Shown: one piece after another, positions 32,559 through 40,692 of the stretch
Numbering within the stretch: the stretch's first letter is position 1
Layout of the letters: every line of letters starts with the position of its first letter
Source: Dyadobacter fermentans
GTDB taxonomy: Bacteria > Bacteroidota > Bacteroidia > Cytophagales > Spirosomataceae
DNA: 64,000 nt
Direction: 5' to 3'
Assembly: GCF_019924045.1 (NCBI RefSeq)
Contig: NZ_JAHXBN010000028.1
Location: forward strand, 124,001 to 188,000
Notes under the pieces: model-generated
The model's input: only the letters and a program-made list of their open reading frames with translations
What the model was told of the DNA's origin: nothing
Database searches by the model: none
Position numbers and translations under genes: made by a program

Positions 32559-35500
32559 ATGATAAAATTAATTACTGCATGTCTCGGACTATGCGCATTC
32601 ATCCTGCTCTGGGGACCCGAAACGCGGGCACAGGGGAATGAAGCGTCCATTATCGGGAAGGTCAGCGAAGGACAGGCCGGGCCGGTTGTCGGTGCTACGG
32701 TTTATGTCAAAAACGAATCGACCGGTTTCAGCACGGGTACGGTTACCGACGCGAACGGCGATTACATTATCAAACAGTTGCCCCTTGGTTCGCCCTATTC
32801 CATCACGGTGTCGTTTATCGGCTACGGTGAGCAAAAAAAGACCGGGTATTCACTCAACCAGGGCGATCAGCTACGCCTGAACTTCGCACTGGAAGCCGCT
32901 GCAAATGAGCTCAAAGCGATTGACATTGTCGCCAACTCCCTGAAAAACACAGTAGTAACACTGGGCGCTTCTACGCCCGTTACCGCCCGCGACATTGCAC
33001 GGCTTCCGGTAAACGGCCGTAACTTTACGTCGCTTATGGACCTGTCGCCATTGACCAATGGCAGCAGCCTCGGCGGTCAGCTGGCCTCGTCGACCAACTA
33101 CACCATCGACGGGATGACATCTCGTGGCACCATCGCCGGTAACGGTACTTCCGGGGCTTACTCGATCTCGATGGAAGCCATCCGGGAATTTAAAGTGGTT
33201 ACCAACGAGTACGATGTGACCATGGGCCGCGCGGGTGGCGGTACCATCAGCACGGTGACCAAATCGGGTACCAACCAGCTTTCGGGCAGCGCCTTCACGT
33301 ACATGCGTAACGACGCGCTTTCGAGCAAATACGACCTCCGCGGAAACAAAAGAACGCAGGAGTTTTCGACTTACCAGTATGGATTTTCACTCGGTGGGCC
33401 CATCATCAAGGATAAGGCGCATTTCTTCGTGGCATGGGACCACCAGGCCGACTCGCGCCCGCTTTACATTGCCAACATCCTCAGCCCTGCCGACGAGGCA
33501 GCCAACAAGGTTACCAATGCAACCCTGGAACGTTTCGTAGGCATTGCCCGCGACAAGTACGGCGTTTCAAGCAACCCGCAATATGGCGCATTTGACAAAG
33601 CCAAAGGTACCGACGCGATTTTCGCCCGCGTAGACTGGCAGCTGAACGCCCGAAACCTGCTGACGATCCGCAACAACATGGTGATCGAGAACGACGCGCT
33701 TTCGGAAGGCGATAATTCCAATATCAACTTCTACGAGTCGTACATCGACCGTAAAAAATTCGATAACAGCCTCATGGCCTCGCTCCGAACGAGTTTGAAT
33801 CCGCGTGTGACAAATGAGCTGAAAGTGCAGCATTTCTACGAGGATGTACAGGTGCTTCCAAGCTCCCAGCTTCCTGCCGCAGGTATTCCGCGCGCGATTG
33901 TCGAAAACGTTGAATCTGTTGTCGGTACAACCAATTACCTGACCTCCATTCAGATCGGTGGTCAGCGCTTTTCGCCGGAATGGTTCAAAGGAACTGTGGT
34001 GCAGGCGGTGGATAATCTGTATTACAATACCGGGAAGATTAACTTCACATTCGGTATCGACATGATGTACAACCTGATGCATTCACGCTATGGAAGCGAA
34101 ATGAACGGTCGTTTCTATTTCACGGGAATGGATAATTTCAATAACCTGAAACCTTACCGTTACGCCCGCGAAATCTACCTGAATGAAGACCAGAGCAACA
34201 AAGTAAAATCGCTGAGCACCGGCTTGTATGCGCAAATGGACACCAAACTGGGTCCCGGCCTGGATATAACTGCCGGTTTGCGCCTCGACAACACCGTGTA
34301 CCTCAACCGCGCGAATTTCAGCCAGGTGGTGTTTGACGAGCTGGGTATCAAAACAAACAACCGCATCAACACGTTGCAATTACAGCCGCGTGTACAATTC
34401 ACCTGGGACGTAAACGAGCAGAGCAAAGATGTGATCCGCTTTGGCGCGGGTGTTTTCGGTTCCGCATTGAACCCTTATTCGATGGTGAACAATATGCTGT
34501 TCGATGGTTCCAAAGTGGCTTCGGTGGAAATCCAGGGCGACCTCGTTCCTTCCCCTAACTTCCCGTTGTACCGCCAGGACCCCAGCAAGGCTCCCGGTGC
34601 GGAACTTTTCAATATCCCCGGCATCGAGCGCCTGATCACGATCAACACCAACAGCCCCGACGCCAAGGTGCCGGTTGTATACAAAACCAACTTCTCGTAC
34701 AACCACTTTTTCAGCGACCGCCTGCGGATCGGTGTTAGCGGATATGCTTCGTGGGCGCGCAACAACTACATGTACATCGACCGCAACATGGTGGATGAGC
34801 CATTCTTCCGCATCGGTGCAGAAGCCAACCGCGGTGTGTACGTTCCTGCGGAAACCATCAATGCAACCAACGGTGCTACCAACTGGCTCAACAGCCGCCG
34901 GACCAAGCAGGTCGGCCGCGTGCTGGAACTCGTGAGCGATGGCAAAAAGAACCAGTACGCATTGGTCATCGACGGTACATTCAAATATTTCCGCGATGGA
35001 CAGATCACCGCGTCTTATACCTGGAACGACTCAAAGGACAATACTTCCTACAACGGTAACGTGGCCAACACCGCCACCCTCGACCAGATGGTGATCGACG
35101 ACCCGCGCGACCTGAGTCGCATGAGCTATGCGAACAACCAGTTCCGCAACAAGGTGGTGGTGTACGGTACAGCACCAAGCTTCTGGGGTATTACACTCGG
35201 CGTTCGTTACTCGGGCATCGGCGGTACACGCTACTCGCTGGCTGTGAGCGGCAACATGAACGGTGACTTCGTTTCCTCGAATGACTTGCCTTACGTGTAC
35301 GACTACAATAGCTCCGCAACACCTGAATACATTCGTACAGCGTTGAAATCCATCATGGATAATCCTGATGCCGAAGAAAGTATCAAGACCTACATCCGCG
35401 ACAACACAGGTAAAATCGCTGAGCGGAACGGCGGTGTGAATGGCTTCTATGGCGTGTTCGACGTCCGTTTGGGCAAGCGTTTCAAAATCTACAAAACGCA

Positions 35501-35717
35501 CGGTATCGAAGCGTCCATCGACGTGTTCAACTTCGCCAACCTCCTGAACAAGGATTGGGGCGTGGGTACCAACCTGGGCAAACAGACCTTTTACACGATC
35601 AAGAGCTTCGATAAGACGAAAAAAGAGTTTGTGTACAATGTCAACAAAGGCGCAGGGGTATCAAGCCTGAACGGAAACCCTTACCAGATCCAGGTAGGGC
35701 TGCGCTATTCGTTCTGA
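32559..35717 (+). CDS. Oar-like TonB-dependent receptor
   Basis: A 1052-residue outer-membrane protein from the ATG at 32559 (signal peptide LITACLGLCAFILLW...ETRAQG). A carboxypeptidase-regulatory beta domain comes first (GKVSEGQAGPVVGATVYV), then a plug-like region with LPVNGRNFTSLMDLSPL, ASSTNYTIDGMTS and TMGRAGGGTISTVTKSGTNQ, the motif set of Oar-type TonB receptors, then a long barrel ending IQVGLRYSF. The C-terminal Phe fits outer-membrane insertion. It is followed by a nucleotide pyrophosphatase/phosphodiesterase gene, with an intercistronic hairpin. Together with the PhoB-type repeats upstream this suggests uptake of phosphorylated compounds or their products under phosphate limitation (inference). 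Confidence 0.9.
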   Translation: MIKLITACLGLCAFILLWGPETRAQGNEASIIGKVSEGQAGPVVGATVYVKNESTGFSTGTVTDANGDYIIKQLPLGSPYSITVSFIGYGEQKKTGYSLNQGDQLRLNFALEAAANELKAIDIVANSLKNTVVTLGASTPVTARDIARLPVNGRNFTSLMDLSPLTNGSSLGGQLASSTNYTIDGMTSRGTIAGNGTSGAYSISMEAIREFKVVTNEYDVTMGRAGGGTISTVTKSGTNQLSGSAFTYMRNDALSSKYDLRGNKRTQEFSTYQYGFSLGGPIIKDKAHFFVAWDHQADSRPLYIANILSPADEAANKVTNATLERFVGIARDKYGVSSNPQYGAFDKAKGTDAIFARVDWQLNARNLLTIRNNMVIENDALSEGDNSNINFYESYIDRKKFDNSLMASLRTSLNPRVTNELKVQHFYEDVQVLPSSQLPAAGIPRAIVENVESVVGTTNYLTSIQIGGQRFSPEWFKGTVVQAVDNLYYNTGKINFTFGIDMMYNLMHSRYGSEMNGRFYFTGMDNFNNLKPYRYAREIYLNEDQSNKVKSLSTGLYAQMDTKLGPGLDITAGLRLDNTVYLNRANFSQVVFDELGIKTNNRINTLQLQPRVQFTWDVNEQSKDVIRFGAGVFGSALNPYSMVNNMLFDGSKVASVEIQGDLVPSPNFPLYRQDPSKAPGAELFNIPGIERLITINTNSPDAKVPVVYKTNFSYNHFFSDRLRIGVSGYASWARNNYMYIDRNMVDEPFFRIGAEANRGVYVPAETINATNGATNWLNSRRTKQVGRVLELVSDGKKNQYALVIDGTFKYFRDGQITASYTWNDSKDNTSYNGNVANTATLDQMVIDDPRDLSRMSYANNQFRNKVVVYGTAPSFWGITLGVRYSGIGGTRYSLAVSGNMNGDFVSSNDLPYVYDYNSSATPEYIRTALKSIMDNPDAEESIKTYIRDNTGKIAERNGGVNGFYGVFDVRLGKRFKIYKTHGIEASIDVFNFANLLNKDWGVGTNLGKQTFYTIKSFDKTKKEFVYNVNKGAGVSSLNGNPYQIQVGLRYSF

Positions 35718-35738
35718 TTGTTTTGAATTCATACAAAA

Positions 35739-35774
35739 CCGGCTCCTCAGACGCACTACCGCGCGGGGAGCCGG
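35739..35774 (+). terminator. Intercistronic hairpin between receptor and phosphodiesterase genes
   Basis: CCGGCTCC (35739-35746) pairs with GGAGCCGG (35767-35774) across a 20-nt loop. Only AAATTT follows, so it probably attenuates or stabilises rather than fully terminates, leaving a graded operon. Confidence 0.55.
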
Positions 35775-35799
35775 AAATTTAACTAACGGGTGCATTTCT

Positions 35800-37149
35800 A
35801 TGAAAAGACTAATCCTGCTCTTAACCCTTTCCACATTCACTTTCAAAAGCGTTCGCGCACAGGATTCCCACGTGATCCTGATCAGCATCGACGGACTTAG
35901 ACCCGAATTCTACAAAGACGCCTCATGGTCGATGGTGAACCTCCGGCAAGGAATGGCCACCGGCGCATATGCCGACGGCGTGACGGGCGTTTTCCCGACC
36001 GTCACCTATCCTTCACATACGACCATGATTACCGGCGTGAAGCCGATCAAGCACGGTGTTTACTACAATACCCCTCCCGAGCCGCTGGAAGTGACGGGCA
36101 AATGGATCTGGGATTACAAGACCATTAAAGTGCCTACCATTTTCAACGCGGCGAAGGAAAAAGGCCTCTCCACGGCCTCGGTATTCTGGCCGGTGTCGGT
36201 GGGCGGGCCGGCTACCTACAACATTCCGGAATACTGGTATTTGCCTGAAACCAAAGGCGGGAAGCGCAACATGACTAAAGCGCTCAGCGAAAACTCGAAC
36301 CCGAAAGGTTTTTACGAGGAGATCCAGCAAAATGCCACCGGCAAGCTGGAAGAAGTTGACTTCGACGGCGAATACCTGAGCATCGACGATAATCTTTCCC
36401 GCGCGAGCGCTTACATTATCCGCAGGTACAAGCCCTCGTTCCTGGCCGTTCACCTGGTGGCTGTCGATCATTTCGAGCACGAGCAGGGACGTGACGGAGA
36501 CAAGGTACGTGCTGCATTAACGAGCGTCGACCGGGGTATCAAAGCCATTCTGGAAGCCATCGACAAAGCTGGCATCAGAGATAAGACCACGGTGATCGTC
36601 ACCGGCGACCACGGTTTTGTGGACATTCACTCATCGCTTTCACCCAATGTGCTCCTCGCGCAGGCGGGCTTGTACGACCCAAAGAACCCGTCGACCTGGA
36701 AGGCCTATTTCCACGCCTCCGGCGGCTCTTCGTTCCTGCATTTGAAAGATAAAAACGATGCTCAGACGCTCGAAAAGGTAAAATCGGTACTTGCGAAGTT
36801 GCCTGTTGGCCAGAAAGCCATGTTCGAAGTAAAAGACCGTGCGGCGCTAGACGCCGTAGGCTCCGACCCGAATGCTGCTCTCGCGCTCGCACCGAAGCAA
36901 GGCTTTACGATCGGTAATGCTGCAACCGGCGATTTCGTGCGCGCAGCGAGCGGCGGTACCCACGGGTTCTTCCCCGATTTTAAAGAGATCCAGACGGGCT
37001 TCGTCGCATTTGGACGCGGCATCAAAAAAGGCGCGGTAATCCCCGAAATGGGCTTGCACGACATTGCTCCCCTGGTCGCGAAGTTGCTGAACATCGACTT
37101 CCCGTCGGCCGACGGTACCCTCTACCCGGGATTGCTCGCCAAGGAGTAG
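35800..37149 (+). CDS. Ectonucleotide pyrophosphatase/phosphodiesterase family enzyme
   Basis: A 449-residue exported enzyme of the alkaline phosphatase superfamily. The signal peptide ends near VRAQD. The NPP motifs are present: SIDGLRPEF (metal Asp31), FPTVTYPSHTTMITG with nucleophile Thr67, VHLVAVDHFEHEQG in the middle (metal-binding Asp and His), TGDHGFVDIH (Asp and His of the second site) and GGTHGFFPD near the end (metal-binding His). It should cleave phosphodiester or pyrophosphate bonds of nucleotides or similar compounds in the periplasm or at the surface. It follows the Oar-like TonB receptor on the same strand and is closed by a strong terminator. Confidence 0.9.
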   Translation: MKRLILLLTLSTFTFKSVRAQDSHVILISIDGLRPEFYKDASWSMVNLRQGMATGAYADGVTGVFPTVTYPSHTTMITGVKPIKHGVYYNTPPEPLEVTGKWIWDYKTIKVPTIFNAAKEKGLSTASVFWPVSVGGPATYNIPEYWYLPETKGGKRNMTKALSENSNPKGFYEEIQQNATGKLEEVDFDGEYLSIDDNLSRASAYIIRRYKPSFLAVHLVAVDHFEHEQGRDGDKVRAALTSVDRGIKAILEAIDKAGIRDKTTVIVTGDHGFVDIHSSLSPNVLLAQAGLYDPKNPSTWKAYFHASGGSSFLHLKDKNDAQTLEKVKSVLAKLPVGQKAMFEVKDRAALDAVGSDPNAALALAPKQGFTIGNAATGDFVRAASGGTHGFFPDFKEIQTGFVAFGRGIKKGAVIPEMGLHDIAPLVAKLLNIDFPSADGTLYPGLLAKE

Positions 37150-37183
37150 TATTTAGGTTTGTAAGATAGATAAGAATCATTCG

Positions 37184-37217
37184 GAAAGGGCACCGCTGGT
37201 TAGCGGCGTCCTTTTTT
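37184..37217 (+). terminator. Rho-independent terminator after the phosphodiesterase gene
   Basis: AAAGG-GC-ACCGCT pairs with AGCGG-CGT-CCTTT around a GGTT loop and is followed by a run of T. Confidence 0.75.
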
Positions 37218-37285
37218 GTTTGCAAGAGGCATAATTTTTGATGTAAAGCCATTACGTCATGACATCAAAAAGAATTAGCAGAACT

Positions 37286-38080
37286 ATGAAGAGAACGTTT
37301 CAAGCAGCCAATATCATCGCGTTGATCGCCACCGTGGTGGTCAACTACCTCTCTAATACCGGCATTTTCAACAACAGCACAATGGCCAGCGTTTCGGCCC
37401 GGTACCAGAATTTCTTCACGCCATCAGGCTACGCATTCTCCATCTGGGGCGTGATTTACCTGTTGCTGGCTGCGTTTGTCGTGTACCAGGCGCGCGGTAT
37501 TTCCGGCAGGCGGGAAACTCCCGCAGTAGTGGAAAAGATCGGCTGGCTGTTTGTCATTTCCTGCGTTGCCAACTCGGCCTGGGTCATGGCGTGGCTGTAC
37601 GATTTCACGGGTCTTTCGGTGTTGATCATGATCGTACTGCTCGCATCGCTATGGCTGATCATCGTCCGCACCCGCATGGAAATGGATGTGATACCCATTA
37701 AAAAAATAGCATTGACCTGGTGGCCTTTCGCCATCTACCTGGGCTGGATATCGGTGGCGCTCATCGCCAATATAGCTGCCTGGTTTACCAAAATCGGTTG
37801 GAACGGCTTCGGCCTCTCACCCGTAGCATGGACCGTGATCATGATCTACGTCGCAGGCATCGTGTACCTCAGTCTCACTTGGGCACGCAACCTGCGCGAA
37901 TCGGCGATGGTTGGGGTCTGGGCATTGATAGCCGTTGCAGTGGCCAATTGGGGCACCACGCCGGCGGTCGTCAATGCGGCGCTCATTGTTTCGGCAATTA
38001 TCCTGGTCAGCAACGGAATCCACGCCTACCGCAACCGCGGAAAACATTTCCTGGAAGAAGGAAAAATGGCGCGAAGGTGA
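37286..38080 (+). CDS. TspO/MBR-like tryptophan-rich membrane protein
   Basis: A 264-residue integral membrane protein from the ATG at 37286; an ATG at 37259 would add nine polar residues. It has about seven to eight hydrophobic helices and many Trp residues. Motifs such as FTPSGYAFSIWGVIYLLLA and ISCVANSAWVMAWLY resemble the TspO/MBR (tryptophan-rich sensory protein) family in its longer Bacteroidota form. TspO proteins bind porphyrins and lipids; the role here is unknown. The last four residues before the stop (MARR) are encoded by ATGGCGCGAAGG, which matches the start of the palindromic repeat that begins right after the gene, so its C-terminus may have been altered by that element. Confidence 0.75.
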   Translation: MKRTFQAANIIALIATVVVNYLSNTGIFNNSTMASVSARYQNFFTPSGYAFSIWGVIYLLLAAFVVYQARGISGRRETPAVVEKIGWLFVISCVANSAWVMAWLYDFTGLSVLIMIVLLASLWLIIVRTRMEMDVIPIKKIALTWWPFAIYLGWISVALIANIAAWFTKIGWNGFGLSPVAWTVIMIYVAGIVYLSLTWARNLRESAMVGVWALIAVAVANWGTTPAVVNAALIVSAIILVSNGIHAYRNRGKHFLEEGKMARR

Positions 38081-38084
38081 CACC

Positions 38085-38205
38085 ATGGCGCGAAGCTCTG
38101 GCTTCGCGCTTACTATTTGCAGGCCTCCGGCCGGTCGATACATAGTGATGTTGCATTCCTGACCGGCCAGCGGCCTGTGAATAGGCTGTGCAAAGCCGGG
38201 GCTTC
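38085..38205 (+). repeat. Dispersed palindromic repeat, copy 1
   Basis: About 120 bp: ATGGCGCGAAGC...GCTTCGCG hairpin, then GCAGGCCTCCGGCCGGTC, a 24-nt loop, GACCGGCC-AGC-GGCCTG, and CAAAGCCGGGGCTT. The same modules occur in the same order and orientation at 39646-39781. It lies between convergent genes and ends a few bases before the DUF4932 stop codon. Confidence 0.7.
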
Positions 38206-38208
38206 TCA

Positions 38209-39636
38209 CTAACGCGTCGCAAACGACCGGCACCAATCTATGACTTTGGGGTATAAATCGGACACCGCCGTATCCGGGTTTTCCTTTTTTATCTTCATTA
38301 AAGCCGCATTGAATTCTCTGAATTTCGCGAAGCCCCGCCCTTCGACATTCAGAGCTTCACGTCTGGCAATCAGGAATTTTGCCGTCGATGCGTCAAATGT
38401 ATCGATCGCGTAAAGCGAAAACAGTGCGTGGGTCATGTACTCGTTGAAAATGTATGCCGGCTTTGAATAAAATGAAGTCTTTGAAACAGGCGCCCAGAAG
38501 TCTCGGTTGCCGAAAATACTGTCTATCTGAGCCCTGAAACTATCCGTTCTCGGGTTTACGTAATTGTGATCCACCTCCGTGAAAATAATGCCTGCCATCA
38601 CGCCACGACGTTGTTGCTCATTCAGGTCCGATTTCGCATTGTATAGGTTAGGGCCATTGACAAACAGAACCATCTCGTGAAACGACTTGCCATGCTCATC
38701 GGATGCTCCGAACTGCTGCGTGCTGTGTCTGGAATTTATGATGGGTGAAAAAATCAGCTTGGACGTATCAAATCCACGTTGGGAGAATTGCTTACCCAGC
38801 CATCGCTGCATTCCCGCCACATCACTCCATTCCGCTTGCTGCGCTATGAGCTGACGATAATAGGGCAAATGGCTTTGATAAAAAGCCCGGAAATTCGACT
38901 GTCTGGCAAAATCCGCAATCAGTCCGACATTACTGCGGAATGCATTGGAATAGGTTGAATCGTCCGACCCGTACACGAGAAAATACTGGGTAGGCATCAA
39001 TTGGTCTCCCTTAAACTCGTAACAGATGCTGTTATCCCGGAACTCATAGTAGTGATTTGAATATTCTGCCTCGCGAACATCCAGAGCCTTGAAAACCGGG
39101 TGGCCCAAAAACGGTTTAAAATAGGCCATGACTTCGTCGTGATACTGACCCGTGTCGACCATACCGCCCATCTTTTTCGCCGGAGGAGAGAGCATTAGCA
39201 AGATATTGGCCAATTCAAAAGTTTCCGGCACCTCAACCAGCGCCCGTCCCCGGTTTTCACGAATATATGCAGACGGAAATGAGGCCGTCACATTGTTGAA
39301 GCGCAGCCGCAATTTGTAATTCTTCCCGGCCAGTTGCAGGGGGAAGAAATGCTTTTCTTCATAAGGGAAGTTATCGTTCCGTATCTGAATGGAGTCATTT
39401 TCGAGGTAAACCGTCACAGTCTTCCCCGGTGCCCCATCCGACCCCAGGTCGATGATCTCGTACTTTTTGCCGGGTAGCATTAACGGTGCTTTCATGTGAC
39501 TAAACCGAACGCCGACAGAAGTCCCTGCAATTTTTAGCGTATCCTTATGAAAAACCGTTTTGGGCTGCGCGAATGACAGTGCCGGCAGCAGGAAGCACGT
39601 AAAACAAATGAACCTGAAAAGCATATTGAAATACAT
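38209..39636 (-). CDS. DUF4932-type exported protein, possible metallopeptidase fold
   Basis: A 475-residue exported protein. I place the start at ATG 39636 (MYFNMLFRFICFTCFLLPAL, a clean signal peptide). The longer open frame to 39882 is only the translation of the palindromic repeat upstream. The protein resembles DUF4932 family members: VEVPETFELANILLML early, KPFLGHPVF, and a central IIFTEVDHNYVNPRTD where related proteins carry an HE..H-like segment, so a metal-dependent peptidase fold is possible but the canonical HExxH is not seen. It is bracketed by two direct copies of the repeat (38085-38205 and 39646-39781). Confidence 0.75.
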   Translation of the reverse strand: MYFNMLFRFICFTCFLLPALSFAQPKTVFHKDTLKIAGTSVGVRFSHMKAPLMLPGKKYEIIDLGSDGAPGKTVTVYLENDSIQIRNDNFPYEEKHFFPLQLAGKNYKLRLRFNNVTASFPSAYIRENRGRALVEVPETFELANILLMLSPPAKKMGGMVDTGQYHDEVMAYFKPFLGHPVFKALDVREAEYSNHYYEFRDNSICYEFKGDQLMPTQYFLVYGSDDSTYSNAFRSNVGLIADFARQSNFRAFYQSHLPYYRQLIAQQAEWSDVAGMQRWLGKQFSQRGFDTSKLIFSPIINSRHSTQQFGASDEHGKSFHEMVLFVNGPNLYNAKSDLNEQQRRGVMAGIIFTEVDHNYVNPRTDSFRAQIDSIFGNRDFWAPVSKTSFYSKPAYIFNEYMTHALFSLYAIDTFDASTAKFLIARREALNVEGRGFAKFREFNAALMKIKKENPDTAVSDLYPKVIDWCRSFATR

Positions 39637-39645
39637 TTTGAGTTT

Positions 39646-39781
39646 CAAAGCACCATGGCGCGAAGCGCTTGCTTCGTGACTGCCATTCGCAGGCCTCCGG
39701 CCGGTCATTACGCAAAAAACGTGGAAGCATACACGACCGGCCGGAGGCCTGCAAATAGTACGTGCAAAGCCGGAGCTTTGT
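39646..39781 (+). repeat. Dispersed palindromic repeat, copy 2
   Basis: About 136 bp, starting CAAAGC and ending GCTTTG, with ATGGCGCGAAGC...GCTTCG, GCAGGCCTCCGGCCGGTC, a 27-nt loop, and the near-perfect partner GACCGGCCGGAGGCCTGC, then CAAAGCCGGAGCTTTG. It sits 10 bp upstream of the DUF4932 start. The inner arms are 18-nt perfect inverted repeats here, while copy 1 has mismatches. Confidence 0.75.
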
Positions 39782-39886
39782 ACCATTCCTCCAATGTAAC
39801 CAATAATATAATAATTAAAAGAATATTTTATCCAAAACATTCTTACCACTGAGCCGCAGAATCGCGCGCAACAGCCATTCAAAGAT

Positions 39887-39943
39887 TTTAATCCCTTTTT
39901 AACCTCCTTTTAACATAGAGTTAAGGATGAAGTGCGGTTTTTG
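39887..39943 (+). promoter_or_regulatory. PhoB-type direct-repeat activator site before the second RND efflux operon
   Basis: Four hexamers repeat at an exact 11-bp period: TTTAAT (39887), TTTAAC (39898), TTTAAC (39909) and GTTAAG (39920). A TTTG begins at 39940, 20 bp after the start of the last repeat, the same offset as at 32363/32383. The rest of the 39782-40113 gap holds a small hairpin (AAGCCGC/GCGGCTT, 40058-40077) and nothing else I can name. Confidence 0.55.
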
Positions 39944-40113
39944 TATGCGTATAAGAGACACACACCTACGAAAAGAACAATTTATAAACCCCGCGCTGAA
40001 CAACCTGCGCTTAAATGCATGCTCATTTTCAAAGACTTGAAATAAAGATACCGATTAAAGCCGCTTCCGCGCGGCTTCAAATTATACAAAAGACTCAATA
40101 GCGACCCGTTAAG

Positions 40114-40536
40114 ATGATCAAAGAATTGCTGAAATACTTCCTGCCCCTGTGCATTCTCCTGGTGGACGGATACAGCAATATGTATGCGGGCTCGCAGGAA
40201 CGCCAGGCTTGCCTCTCCCCCATTCAGGTTCTTGCCCAGTCTGAACACCCTAATTTTGTACAGGCTTTCGACGATAACGATCCCGCGTTCCGCCTCCCGG
40301 ACACAGCACGGAAGTTCGCCGAATTTGTACGGACGATCTCAGAAGAAAAAGAAGAAGATTCCAGCGAGTCATTCTCCCTTAAAAAATCACCACGCGCCGG
40401 CGGCATTCTTGCAGCCGCATTTGCTTCGCGCCAGCTTTTTCCCTTTTACAGCATCGCCACGGCCCGACCTACACGATGGTTCGGCTCACTTTATTCCTCC
40501 CGCCGATATCTGAGGCTTCGCGTACTCAGAATTTGA
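40114..40536 (+). CDS. Small exported protein preceding the second RND efflux operon
   Basis: A 140-residue protein with a hydrophobic leader (LLKYFLPLCILLVDGYSNMYAG), so probably exported. The middle is acidic (TISEEKEEDSSES) and the C-terminus is basic and aromatic: PTRWFGSLYSSRRYLRLRVLRI. A terminal pattern of the type SSYRYLxLRxxRI is one I associate with small Bacteroidota proteins of unknown function. It lies about 150 bp upstream of the adaptor gene and about 170 bp downstream of the PhoB-type repeats, so it is likely the first gene of the efflux transcript, mirroring the small acidic protein at 18462-18839. An overlapping frame at 40184-40513 is less plausible because it has no signal peptide. 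Confidence 0.65.
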   Translation: MIKELLKYFLPLCILLVDGYSNMYAGSQERQACLSPIQVLAQSEHPNFVQAFDDNDPAFRLPDTARKFAEFVRTISEEKEEDSSESFSLKKSPRAGGILAAAFASRQLFPFYSIATARPTRWFGSLYSSRRYLRLRVLRI

Positions 40537-40692
40537 TCCCGCTCAGCGGCAGGCTACCTATGGCCTGTCGATCCGGTCGTCGTGGCGCCCATCTCCCCCG
40601 GTAGCTCACGGCTGCTTTACACTGTGCCCTCAGGCACGCCCATACGAACAGTAACTATCAAAAATTCAAATTAGCTAACTCCAAAAATCATC

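Noticed and set aside
32559..35717. SusC/SusD-type glycan utilisation locus
   Set aside because: None of the TonB receptors here is followed by a SusD-like lipoprotein, and the GH28-like gene stands apart from them.
39637..39882. N-terminal extension of the DUF4932 frame
   Set aside because: The extension is the translation of the palindromic repeat, and a clean signal peptide starts at 39636. I treat it as non-coding.
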